Positions 52,118 to 60,407 of a stretch of DNA of 64,000 nucleotides are shown piece by piece. The notes under the pieces were generated by a model. That model made no database searches, had not been told where the DNA came from, and was given only the letters and a program-made list of their open reading frames with translations. A program made the position numbers and the translations under genes. The first letter of the stretch is position 1. Each line of letters starts with the position of its first letter. The stretch is from Rhodobacteraceae bacterium UBA6197 (GTDB taxonomy: Bacteria; Pseudomonadota; Alphaproteobacteria; Rhodobacterales; Rhodobacteraceae): NCBI GenBank assembly GCA_002422085.1, contig DISZ01000008.1, positions 1 through 64,000 of the forward strand. Direction: 5' to 3'.

Positions 52118-54387
52118 TTCAATCCTGTCGGGGCCTCTGCCCTCTCCTTGATGGCACGGGCCGCCGCGCGGGCGCGGGGCAATCGAATTTCGGCAAGGGC
52201 GCCGTGATGGGCCCCGTCGGTGAAGGCGGGCGCATCGGTCAGGATCAGCGTGCCGCCATGTTCCTCGATGATCTTCTTGACGATCGGCAGGCCCAGACCG
52301 GTGCCTTTCGATCGCGTCGTGACATAGGGTTCGAACAGCCGCGCGCGATCGGGCGGCAGGCCGATACCATTGTCGGCGATCTGGATAGTCACCTGCGTCG
52401 GGCTGGCCTGCATGGTCACGCGCACCTCTGGTTCCCAACCTTCTGGCGCACCTTTTTCAACCATGCTTTCAATGGCTTCTCCGGCGTTCTTGATCAGGTT
52501 CGTGACGGCTTGACTGATCATTGTGCCGTCCAGTTCGACGATCACCGGCTCATTCGGGATATCCGAGACCAGTTGCGCCCCATGCAGCGCCCCGTCTTGC
52601 AACAGCACCGCATCGCGCATCAGCCGGGCCAGGTCATGGTCACGGCGGTCCGGTTCGGGCATCCGGGCAAAGCGCGAAAATTCGTCAACGATGCGGCGAA
52701 GGTCATTGGTCTGACGAATGATGACGCCGGTATATTGTTCCAGCGCCTCGGCCTCGTCGCCGGCCAGAGGCGCGAATTTGCGCCGCAGCCGTTCGGCCGA
52801 CAACTGGATCGGGGTCAGCGGGTTCTTGATCTCATGCGCGATGCGGCGTGCGACATCACCCCAGGCGGCCATCCGCTGGGCGCTGACCAGTTCGGTCACG
52901 TCATCGAACGCCACCACATAGCCTTCAAGCGCGCCCTCGGCGCCGCGGCGCACGGCCATGCGCACCAGCAGGCTTTCCAGCCGCCCGCCGCGCGACAGCC
53001 GCACCTCTTCTTGCGCAACCTCGCCCAGCCCGCCGTGCAAACGGTCGAACAGGGCAGAGAACTCTGGCACCGCCTCGGTCAGCGGGCGGTCATGGTCGCG
53101 CGCCGTCTCCAGCCCCAGAAGGCGGGTGGCGGCGCGGTTGAGAAAATCGACATTGCCGCCGGCATCAAGCCCGATCACCCCCGAGGTGACCGACGAGAGC
53201 ACCGAATTGAACAGCCTGCCGCGTTCGGCGGTAGCGTGATGACTGTCCAGAAGCTCGGCGCGCTGGCCCTTGAGTTGCTGCGTCATGTCATTGAAGGCGC
53301 GGCCCAACGTGGCGATTTCGTCTTCGCCCTCTTCCTCGATCACCCGGCTTTCCAGATCGCCCGTCCCGACCCGCTGCGCGGCCTGCACCAGACGCCCGAT
53401 CGGCCGCGAGAGACGTTCGGCAAACCACAACCCCAGCCAGATCGCCGCCAGAATGAGGATCAGCGCAAAGCCGATGTAAACCAGCCCGAATTCGAACAGC
53501 ACCTTGCCCCGCGTCGCCTCGAGCTGCTGGTAGAGCCCGACCGTTTCACGGGTATCGTCCAGCAGCGACAGGATCTGCCCATCGACTGCGCGGCTGACAT
53601 AAAGGTAGCGGTCCACATAGGCGTCCAGCGCCACCACCGCGCGAAATTCACTGTTTGGCCAGTCTTCGATCAACACCGTCTCGCCGGTATCGGCGCGGGC
53701 GATGTCTTCGGGCGCGGGCTTTTCAAAATCAAACAGATAGCTGCGTTCGCCCCGCGCCCGGATGTCGCCTGTGGCGTCAATCACATAGGCTTCGCGCAGG
53801 CCGCGCTGGATACCCGCCTGCCCTTGGGTCAACAATTCGCGCAGATCGCCATCCGTCAGAAACGTCGCCGCCTGACGGCGCAGGTTCAGGAAGGCGGCCA
53901 GTGCCTCGGTATCCTTGATCAGGTCACGGCGGTGTTCATCCTGATAGGCCTCGGCGGCGGCCAAAGAGGTGCCCACCACCTGCCGCACCCGGTCCGAAAA
54001 CCAACCCTCAAGCCCGATATTGACGGTCAGCCCGGCAAACAGCGCCACCAGAACCGTCGGCACCAGCGCGATCCCGGCAAAGACCCCGGTCAGCCGAAGA
54101 TGCAGTTGCGACCCCGCCGACCCGGCCCGCCGCGCCGCCACGATCTGCAACAACCGGGCCAGGATCAACCCGGCAAGCAACAGGAAATAGACGAAATCGG
54201 CCAGCAGGATCAGCCGCAGCGCCGTCGAGGCGCTGCCCTGTCCGAACGGACCCATGACCAGAAAGGTCGCCACTGCCAGCACCGGCCCCAGCACCACCAG
54301 CGACAGCGTGGCCGCATTGCGCACGCGGCGCTGACGCCGCATACGGCTCAGCCTGTCCCATGCTGTTCGATGCGCCCTGCTGTGCAC
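52114..54387 (-). CDS. ntrY: Sensor histidine kinase NtrY
   Basis: Membrane histidine kinase of about 757 aa. Hydrophobic segments lie in the first 120 residues (LSLVVLGPVLAVATFLVMGPF; FVYFLLLAGLILARLL; GIALVPTVLVALFAG). A periplasmic sensor region follows, then another membrane segment near residue 305, HAMP, PAS (about residues 390-500), HisKA (RIAHEIKNPLTPIQLSAERL) and HATPase (NLIKNAGEAIE; GTGLGLPIVKKI). I chose GTG at 54387 because GGGGG lies just upstream. The ATG at 54342 and a codon at 54453 are alternatives. Confidence 0.92.
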   Translation of the reverse strand: MHSRAHRTAWDRLSRMRRQRRVRNAATLSLVVLGPVLAVATFLVMGPFGQGSASTALRLILLADFVYFLLLAGLILARLLQIVAARRAGSAGSQLHLRLTGVFAGIALVPTVLVALFAGLTVNIGLEGWFSDRVRQVVGTSLAAAEAYQDEHRRDLIKDTEALAAFLNLRRQAATFLTDGDLRELLTQGQAGIQRGLREAYVIDATGDIRARGERSYLFDFEKPAPEDIARADTGETVLIEDWPNSEFRAVVALDAYVDRYLYVSRAVDGQILSLLDDTRETVGLYQQLEATRGKVLFEFGLVYIGFALILILAAIWLGLWFAERLSRPIGRLVQAAQRVGTGDLESRVIEEEGEDEIATLGRAFNDMTQQLKGQRAELLDSHHATAERGRLFNSVLSSVTSGVIGLDAGGNVDFLNRAATRLLGLETARDHDRPLTEAVPEFSALFDRLHGGLGEVAQEEVRLSRGGRLESLLVRMAVRRGAEGALEGYVVAFDDVTELVSAQRMAAWGDVARRIAHEIKNPLTPIQLSAERLRRKFAPLAGDEAEALEQYTGVIIRQTNDLRRIVDEFSRFARMPEPDRRDHDLARLMRDAVLLQDGALHGAQLVSDIPNEPVIVELDGTMISQAVTNLIKNAGEAIESMVEKGAPEGWEPEVRVTMQASPTQVTIQIADNGIGLPPDRARLFEPYVTTRSKGTGLGLPIVKKIIEEHGGTLILTDAPAFTDGAHHGALAEIRLPRARAAARAIKERAEAPTGLK

Positions 54388-54466
54388 GAAGCCCCCCGGT
54401 CTTCGAAACGCGTCGCAATCGACCTGATTCTGACAGGCACAATTGCAACGCACCCCTGTGGCTCGT

Positions 54467-55834
54467 TTACATCAGTTTGCGCCGCCGTGTCACCTGAATA
54501 TCCAGATCGGTGATCTTCTTGCGCAAAGTATTGCGGTTGATCCCCAAAAGATCGGCACATCTTGCCTGATTGCCGCCGGTGGCATGCAATGCGATCTCGA
54601 TCAGCGGCGCCTCCATTTCGCGCAAGATCCGGTCATACAGCCCCGGCGCAGGCAGGCTTGCGCCATGCAGGTCAAAGTAACGCTTCAGATGCCGCGCCAC
54701 CGAGGCCGACAGCTTTTCGCCGTCGCCGCCCGCGCGCAGCGGCTCGACCATCGGCTGATTGCCCAACACAGATTCGACTTCGGCGCGTGAAATTTCTTCT
54801 TCCGACGATGTTACGACCAGCCGGCGGATGGTATTTTCCAACTGCCGCACATTGCCCGGCCAGCCATAGGCATGGATCAGCGCCATTGCCTCGGGGGAAA
54901 ACCGCCGGGTGCCAAAGCCGTCGCGCTCGGCGCGGGCCAGAAAATGTTCGGCCAACAGCGGCACATCCTCGACCCTTTCACGCAGGCTCGGCACAACCAG
55001 CGTGACCCCGCCCAGACGGTAGAACAGATCCTGACGGAATCGTCCCTGCTCCATCAGCGCCATCAGATCGACCTGCGTCGTGGCCATGATCCGCGGCGCG
55101 GGATCGGGCAGCGCATCCAGCATCCGCACGATCCGCGCTTGCGTATCATCGTCGTAGTCGCCGACCTCGTCAAATACCAGAGAGCCGCCCTTGACCTTGG
55201 AAAGCAGCGACGAAGGCCCCTCGGCGCCTTGCAGATCAGCCGCCTGAACCACCACGAAAGGCAGCGTGCGCCGGTCGGAAAAGTCATGGATCGCCCGCGC
55301 GATCAGCGATTTTCCGGTGCCGCTTTCACCCGAAATCAGCACCGCCAGATCGGCGTTCATCACCCGTGCCACCAGCCGATAAAGCGTCTGCATTTCGGCG
55401 GTGCGCCCGACCAGAGGCAGATCGCCGCCCGCTTCGTGCACCTCGGTCGGGCGCGCCGGTGTCGCACGGCGCTTGAGGTCCAGCGCGCGGGCGGCGCGTT
55501 TCATCAGATCGGGCAGGTCGAAGGGCTTGGGCAGATAGTCATAGGCGTCGGCCTCGGCGGCCTGAATCGCGGTCATGATGGTGTTTTGCGCCGAAATCAC
55601 GATCACCGGCAGGCCGGGCCGTTCCTTGGCAATCCGCGGCAGCGCCTCAAGCCCATTGCCATCGGGCATTATCACATCCGAGATCACCAGATCGCCCTTG
55701 CCCTCTTCGACCCAGCGCATCAGCGTGGTCAGGCTGGCGGTGGCATGCACCTTGCACCCCGCCCGGGTCAGCGCCTGGGTCAGAACAGTGCGGATCGTGC
55801 GGTCGTCATCAGCAACAAGAACGGTGCCGTCCAT
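54467..55834 (-). CDS. ntrC: Nitrogen regulation response regulator NtrC
   Basis: A 455-aa regulator of nitrogen-starvation genes, phosphorylated by NtrB. The receiver domain has its phospho-Asp in DLVISDVIMPDG (about residue 54). The AAA+ domain has Walker A GESGTGKSLIARAIH and Walker B LVFDEVGDYDDD. The C-terminal Fis helix-turn-helix is GGNQARCADLLGINRNTLRKKI. The segment between the Walker motifs is short (AADLQGAEGPSSLLSKVKGG) and has no GAFTGA. This is the hallmark of Rhodobacter NtrC, which activates with sigma-70. Start and ntrB stop overlap as TGATG. Confidence 0.96.
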   Translation of the reverse strand: MDGTVLVADDDRTIRTVLTQALTRAGCKVHATASLTTLMRWVEEGKGDLVISDVIMPDGNGLEALPRIAKERPGLPVIVISAQNTIMTAIQAAEADAYDYLPKPFDLPDLMKRAARALDLKRRATPARPTEVHEAGGDLPLVGRTAEMQTLYRLVARVMNADLAVLISGESGTGKSLIARAIHDFSDRRTLPFVVVQAADLQGAEGPSSLLSKVKGGSLVFDEVGDYDDDTQARIVRMLDALPDPAPRIMATTQVDLMALMEQGRFRQDLFYRLGGVTLVVPSLRERVEDVPLLAEHFLARAERDGFGTRRFSPEAMALIHAYGWPGNVRQLENTIRRLVVTSSEEEISRAEVESVLGNQPMVEPLRAGGDGEKLSASVARHLKRYFDLHGASLPAPGLYDRILREMEAPLIEIALHATGGNQARCADLLGINRNTLRKKITDLDIQVTRRRKLM

Positions 55835-56922
55835 CAGGGTTTCTCCAAGGATCTGGGTGCGACAGGCAGGGATATGCGAAACACGGTGCGGCCGGGGACC
55901 GAGTCAAGGCTGATCCAGCCGCCATGGTCAGAGACGATCTTCGAGACCAGCGCCAACCCCAGCCCGGTGCCGTTTTCGCGCCCCGAGACGAAGGGCTCGA
56001 AGATTTCCGTGGCAATGTCGGGCGCGATGCCCGGACCGTCGTCGATGATCTCGATCTGAAGCGGCAGCGCGACGCCGGTGCCATCGGCATGGCGCAGGCG
56101 CAGCGACAGATCGTAAAAGGTGTGAATTCGGACCGTGCCGCGATCAGTGCCCGTGGCAAGGGCCGCTTCCGAGGCATTTTTCAGCAGGTTCAGAAACACT
56201 TGCGTCAACTGGTCGGCATCGCCCAGCGTCAACGGCAAAGAGGGGTCGTAATCCTCGACAATGCGCATATGCGCGCCAAAACCGACCAGCGCCGATTTGC
56301 GCGCGCGGTCCAGAACGTCATGGATATTGACCGCCTTGCGTTCGGGTGGCCGGATGTTGCCAAACTGTTCAACCTGCTCCAGCAGCTTCACGATCCGGCG
56401 GGTTTCATCAACGATAAGGTCCGTCAGTTCAAGGTCTTCGCCGGTCAAGTTCATGCTGATGAGCTGGGCCGCGCCAGAGATCCCCGCCAGCGGGTTCTTG
56501 ATCTCATGGGCCAGCATCTCGGCCATGCCGATCGCCGAACGGGCCGCCGACTTGACCTGTTGCGCACGCCCAAGACGGTCGGCGATTTCGCGCGGAGCGA
56601 TCAGCAGCAGCACGGTGTCGGGATCCTCACCCACCGGCGCGATCTGAAGATTGCACTGCACCGGGGCGCGTTCGCCGGTGGTCACATCAACATCGTTGAT
56701 GAACAGCGCCGAGCGGTTCAGCCGCACCCGCGTGAATATCTCTTCCAGCGGCGCGGCGATGGCCAGACGTTCCAGCAGGTTCTGGCCCTTCAGCGCCCGC
56801 GCCGAGAGGTTCAAGAACAGCTCGGCCGCCGGGTTGACCTCGGCCACCCTGTCGGTCCCGTCGATCAGCAACGCCGGCGTCGGCAGCGAATTCCAGATGA
56901 TCCCCGGTGCCGGAAGCGTCAT
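55834..56922 (-). CDS. ntrB: Nitrogen regulation sensor histidine kinase NtrB
   Basis: Cytoplasmic two-component kinase/phosphatase of 362 aa, controlled by PII proteins. An N-terminal PAS domain (about residues 10-120) is followed by HisKA with the phospho-His in MLAHEIKNPLAGISGAAQL and by the ATPase domain (NLLKNASEAAL; DDGPGIAP; GTGLGLALVSKIV). The ATG at 56922 overlaps the dusB stop (ATGA), so dusB-ntrB-ntrC form one translationally linked operon. Confidence 0.96.
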   Translation of the reverse strand: MTLPAPGIIWNSLPTPALLIDGTDRVAEVNPAAELFLNLSARALKGQNLLERLAIAAPLEEIFTRVRLNRSALFINDVDVTTGERAPVQCNLQIAPVGEDPDTVLLLIAPREIADRLGRAQQVKSAARSAIGMAEMLAHEIKNPLAGISGAAQLISMNLTGEDLELTDLIVDETRRIVKLLEQVEQFGNIRPPERKAVNIHDVLDRARKSALVGFGAHMRIVEDYDPSLPLTLGDADQLTQVFLNLLKNASEAALATGTDRGTVRIHTFYDLSLRLRHADGTGVALPLQIEIIDDGPGIAPDIATEIFEPFVSGRENGTGLGLALVSKIVSDHGGWISLDSVPGRTVFRISLPVAPRSLEKP

Positions 56923-57893
56923 GCCGCCGCCCTTTCGCCAAAGGCGCTGGCAATCAGCGCCAGCGTTGCCTTGGGGGTGGACGAAACCATCATCTGCGGC
57001 CGCAGCGGCGCCCCCGTCTGATCGGCATACCAGCCCAGATGCTTGCGCGCGAGCCGCAGCCCGACCGCCTGACCGTAGAACCCCAAGATCGCCTCGTAAT
57101 GTTCTGAAATAAAGTCACAAAGCCTGTTTCCAGACGGAATGTCCGGGGCCGGAAAACCACCTAGCGCATGGGCGATCTGCGCCAGCCGCCACGGCGCCCC
57201 ACGCGCCCCGCGCCCGACCATTACCCCCTCCGCCCCCGACGCCGCCCGCGCGGCCTGCGCCGATCTTGCATCGGTGATGTCGCCATTGGCCACCACCGGG
57301 ATCGACACCGCTTGCTTGACGGCGCGGATCGCGGCCCAGTCGGCCTCGCCCTTGTAAAACTGCATCCGGGTGCGGCCGTGGATCACCACCATGGCGATGC
57401 CGGCGTTCTCGGCGCGGCGCGCAATCAGCGCGGCGTTGTGGTTGCCCGCATCCCAACCCAGCCGCATCTTCAGCGTCACCGGCAGATCCACCGCCCCGAC
57501 GACCGCCTCGATCAGCGTCAGCGCATGATCGGGGTCGCGCATCAACGCCGAGCCCGACAGCCCGCCCGTCACCTTTTTCGCCGGGCAGCCCATGTTGATG
57601 TCAATGATCCGCGCGCCCATGTCGGCCACCATCCGCGCCGCCTCGGCCATCGCGCCTGCTTCGCGCCCGGCAAGCTGCACCGAGGTCGCCATCTCCAGCC
57701 CCATATCGGCCCGCGCCTTGGCCCGCACCGAAGGTCTGGCCGTCAGCATCTCGCCCGAGGCGATCATTTCCGAGACCACCAGCCCGGCGCCAAAGCGCGC
57801 CACCATCCGGCGAAACGGCAGATCGGTGATACCCGCCATCGGCGCCAGAAAGACCGGCGGATCCAGCCGCATATCTGCCAATTGAATCGTCAC
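56919..57893 (-). CDS. dusB: tRNA-dihydrouridine synthase DusB (NifR3)
   Basis: FMN enzyme of 324 aa that reduces uridines in tRNA. The N-terminal flavin segment is FLAPMAGITDLPFRRM, the catalytic Cys is in INMGCPAKKVTGG (about residue 108), and VVIHGRTRMQFYKGEADW and NGDITD follow. The GTG at 57893 has AAGGA eight bases upstream; the next ATG is seven codons later. In Rhodobacter this gene was named nifR3 because it precedes ntrB-ntrC. It is divergent from ispDF. Confidence 0.95.
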   Translation of the reverse strand: MTIQLADMRLDPPVFLAPMAGITDLPFRRMVARFGAGLVVSEMIASGEMLTARPSVRAKARADMGLEMATSVQLAGREAGAMAEAARMVADMGARIIDINMGCPAKKVTGGLSGSALMRDPDHALTLIEAVVGAVDLPVTLKMRLGWDAGNHNAALIARRAENAGIAMVVIHGRTRMQFYKGEADWAAIRAVKQAVSIPVVANGDITDARSAQAARAASGAEGVMVGRGARGAPWRLAQIAHALGGFPAPDIPSGNRLCDFISEHYEAILGFYGQAVGLRLARKHLGWYADQTGAPLRPQMMVSSTPKATLALIASAFGERAAA

Positions 57894-57999
57894 TTGCCCG
57901 TTCCTTGTGCGCTGAGCCTTATGCGCTGGCCCTTGGGTAGCGCCTTGCGGCAAGAATCGCAATTCCGCCCAAGCGGCACTGGCGCGAAAGATCGGCATT

Positions 58000-58016
58000 T
58001 GCCTAATATTTAGGCA
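58000..58016. promoter_or_regulatory. Perfect palindrome in the dusB-ispDF divergent gap
   Basis: TGCCTAA-TAT-TTAGGCA is a perfect dyad with 7-base arms, AT-rich in a GC-rich gap, 107 bases from dusB and 76 from ispDF. A related half site GCCTAA recurs at 58059-58064. It looks like an operator for an unknown dimeric regulator. Confidence 0.5.
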
Positions 58017-58091
58017 TCTTGCCCGGCAAACGCGCGGATTGCGCCGCGACGATGCTTGGCCTAAGCCTTTCAGGGCAGGTTCGGAGGAAGC

Positions 58092-59219
58092 ATGACAGTC
58101 GCGGTGATCATTGTCGCAGCGGGGCGCGGCACGCGGGTGGGCGGCGATCTGCCCAAACAATGGCAACCTCTGGGCGGGCGCCCGGTTCTTTCGCGCGCGG
58201 TGGATGCCTTTGCCGGCGTCGGGCGCGTGGTCGTGGTGCTGCACCCTGACGACATGACTCGCGGGCTGGCTGAGTTTGGCGGTCGCGTCACGCTGGTCGC
58301 CGGCGGGGAAACCCGTAGCCAAAGCGTCAAGAACGCGCTGGAAGCACTTGACAACACTGGAATTTCAAAGGTCCTGATCCATGATGGTGCAAGGCCGCTG
58401 GTTTCGGCTTCGGTGATAGGCGCGGTGCTTGAGGCCCTCGACCACGGCCCCGCCGCCGCGGTTGGCGTCGCGGTCACCGATGCGCTTTGGTGCGCCGAGG
58501 ATGGCGCGGTTGCGGGCACCCAAAGCCGGGTCGGTCTTTACCGCGCCCAGACGCCACAGGGTTTTGATTTCGCCGCCATTCTGGCCGCCTACCGGGCACA
58601 TCCCGACGCCGCGGCCGATGATGTGGAAATTGCCCGCCGTGCCGGACTGACGGTTGCCATCGTGCCCGGCAACGAGGACAATCTGAAAATCACCTGGGCC
58701 GAGGACTTTGCCCGGGCCGAACGGATCTTGAGGGGCCAGATGGATGTAAGATTGGGCAATGGCTATGACGTGCACGCCTTTTGCGAGGGCGATCATGTGA
58801 TGCTGTGCGGCGTAAGGGTGCCGCATTCGCGCGGGCTTTTGGGTCATTCGGACGCCGATGTCGGCATGCATGCGCTGACCGATGCGATTTACGGCGCGCT
58901 GGCCGAGGGCGATATCGGGCGCCATTTCCCGCCCTCGGACCCGCAATGGAAGGGTGCGGCCAGCGCGATCTTTCTGGCCCACGCGGCCGGACTGGCGGGT
59001 GAAAAGGGCTATGGCATTTCGAATGTGGATGTGACGCTGGTCTGCGAGCGCCCGAAGATCGGCCCCTATGCCATTGAAATGGCGACAGAACTTGCGCGGA
59101 TCATCGGGGTGGACCGCAGCCGAGTCTCGGTCAAGGCGACGACATCCGAGCGGCTGGGTTTCACCGGCCGCGAAGAGGGTATCGCAGCAATCGCAACGGC
59201 AACCTTGGTGGGCGCATGA
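58092..59219 (+). CDS. ispDF: Bifunctional IspD/IspF (MEP pathway)
   Basis: Fusion of 375 aa for two non-consecutive steps of isoprenoid synthesis. Residues 1 to about 215 are 2-C-methyl-D-erythritol 4-phosphate cytidylyltransferase (IIVAAGRGTRVGGDLPKQW; VLIHDGARPLVS). Residues from about 218 are 2-C-methyl-D-erythritol 2,4-cyclodiphosphate synthase (RLGNGYDVHAF; LLGHSDADVGMHALTDAI; KATTSERLGFTGREEGIAA). The fusion is usual in Alphaproteobacteria. The ATG at 58092 has GGAGG upstream. The stop overlaps pgpA. Confidence 0.97.
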   Translation: MTVAVIIVAAGRGTRVGGDLPKQWQPLGGRPVLSRAVDAFAGVGRVVVVLHPDDMTRGLAEFGGRVTLVAGGETRSQSVKNALEALDNTGISKVLIHDGARPLVSASVIGAVLEALDHGPAAAVGVAVTDALWCAEDGAVAGTQSRVGLYRAQTPQGFDFAAILAAYRAHPDAAADDVEIARRAGLTVAIVPGNEDNLKITWAEDFARAERILRGQMDVRLGNGYDVHAFCEGDHVMLCGVRVPHSRGLLGHSDADVGMHALTDAIYGALAEGDIGRHFPPSDPQWKGAASAIFLAHAAGLAGEKGYGISNVDVTLVCERPKIGPYAIEMATELARIIGVDRSRVSVKATTSERLGFTGREEGIAAIATATLVGA

Positions 59220-59698
59220 TCAATTTCATCACGACGTTTCTGTATGTCGGCAAGTTGCGCCCGGCGCCGGGAACATGGGGCTCGGCGGCGGCGCTGGTGC
59301 TGGGGGTGACGATCGACCGATTCCTTGGCTTTCCGGTGCTGGTGCTGGCCACGGCGCTGGTCACCGGCCTGGGCTTCTGGGCGGTCGCGCGCGATCTGGC
59401 CGGGCGCCCCGGCGAGGATCCGTCCGAGATCGTCATCGACGAGGTCGCCGGCCAGTGGCTGGCGCTGCTGTTCCCGGCGGCGGGGTTCTGGCTGCGCGAT
59501 GCGCCGATGGTCTGGCCGGGCTGGGTTGCGGCCTTTGTGCTGTTTCGGCTGTTCGACATCTGGAAACCCTGGCTGGTAGGCCGCGCCGACCGGCGCCACG
59601 ATCCGGCGGGGGTGATGCTGGACGACCTTTGGGCGGGGCTTTTTGCCGGGCTTTGCACGCTGGTCGCGGCCGGGCTTTATCATGGGCTGATGCGGTGA
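59216..59698 (+). CDS. pgpA: Phosphatidylglycerophosphatase A
   Basis: Membrane lipid phosphatase of 160 aa that makes phosphatidylglycerol. It shows the family segments KLRPAPGTWGSAAAL, then EIVIDEVAGQWLALL with the metal-binding Asp/Glu, and FRLFDIWKPW, with three to four hydrophobic stretches. The ATG at 59216 overlaps the ispDF stop as ATGA. Confidence 0.95.
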   Translation: MINFITTFLYVGKLRPAPGTWGSAAALVLGVTIDRFLGFPVLVLATALVTGLGFWAVARDLAGRPGEDPSEIVIDEVAGQWLALLFPAAGFWLRDAPMVWPGWVAAFVLFRLFDIWKPWLVGRADRRHDPAGVMLDDLWAGLFAGLCTLVAAGLYHGLMR

Positions 59699-60183
59699 GC
59701 GCGGCGGCGGTTCCGGCCGAGATTCTTGCCGCGGCCCGTGCCCGAGGCTTGCGCATCGCCACCGCCGAAAGCTGCACCGGCGGCATGGTCGCGGTGGCGC
59801 TGACCGATGTGCCGGGGTCTTCGGATGTGTTTGACCGTGGCTTTGTCACCTATTCGAACGCCGCCAAGACCGCGATGCTGGGCGTGCGCCCCGCCACTCT
59901 GGCCGCCCATGGCGCGGTCAGCGAAGCGGTCGCGCGCGAGATGGCAGAGGGGGCGCTGCGCCACGCTGACGCGGCGCTGGCGGTTTCCGTCACCGGCATC
60001 GCCGGCCCCGGCGGATCGGAGTTCAAACCCGAGGGGCGCGTCTGTTTCGGGCTGGCGCAGACCGGCCACGCGCCGATCGCCCAGACCTGCGACTTTGGCG
60101 CGCTGGGGCGGGCGGGCGTGCGGCAAGCGGCGCGCGATCATGCCTTGGCGCTAATGGCCGAAGCGCTGGCCCGCTTGCTCTGA
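59695..60183 (+). CDS. pncC: CinA C-terminal-type nicotinamide-nucleotide amidohydrolase
   Basis: A 162-aa stand-alone CinA C-terminal domain; relatives deamidate NMN to nicotinate mononucleotide in pyridine-nucleotide recycling. Conserved segments are IATAESCTGGMVAVALTDVPGSS with the catalytic Ser, then GFVTYSNAAKTAMLGV, and VSVTGIAGPGGSEFKPEGRVCFG. The start is GTG at 59695 overlapping the pgpA stop (GTGA), so it is the third gene of the ispDF-pgpA operon. Confidence 0.92.
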   Translation: MSAAAVPAEILAAARARGLRIATAESCTGGMVAVALTDVPGSSDVFDRGFVTYSNAAKTAMLGVRPATLAAHGAVSEAVAREMAEGALRHADAALAVSVTGIAGPGGSEFKPEGRVCFGLAQTGHAPIAQTCDFGALGRAGVRQAARDHALALMAEALARLL

Positions 60184-60190
60184 CTGCCGG

Positions 60191-60235
60191 GCCGACCCCG
60201 CTGGGTCCGTGCAGCGCCGACCCCGGTGGGTCCGG
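60191..60235. repeat. Imperfect tandem repeat between pncC and amtB
   Basis: GCCGACCCCGCTGGGTCCG (60191-60209) recurs with one change at 60216-60234, six bases later. Within each copy, ACCC and GGGT could form a short hairpin. It starts 8 bases after the pncC stop, where a terminator would be expected. Confidence 0.6.
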
Positions 60236-60280
60236 GCATCCCCATCCCCATACCGCCCAACTTGACCGCAGTTGCGCGCC

Positions 60281-60305
60281 AAAGCGCCCATTTTTGCGGC
60301 GCTTT
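60281..60305. promoter_or_regulatory. Inverted repeat upstream of amtB, possible NtrC-type operator
   Basis: AAAGCGCC-N9-GGCGCTTT is a perfect 8-bp dyad with a T-rich spacer, about 103 bases upstream of the amtB start. Position and form suit an enhancer-type site for NtrC, a usual regulator of ammonium transporters, but the assignment is inferred from context. A weak terminator for pncC is the alternative. Confidence 0.4.
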
Positions 60306-60407
60306 GCCAAACGCACGCGGATCAGGCAGGTTTTCGCGGCTTTGCCTCTTTTCCCGCCACCGGGACGCGTGGTTCTGCGTGTGCAGACCGAAACGGAGGA
60401 TTCGACG

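Noticed and set aside
52204..54513. 769-codon open frame on the plus strand opposite ntrY
   Set aside because: Antisense to a complete NtrY with all kinase motifs; no domain of its own.
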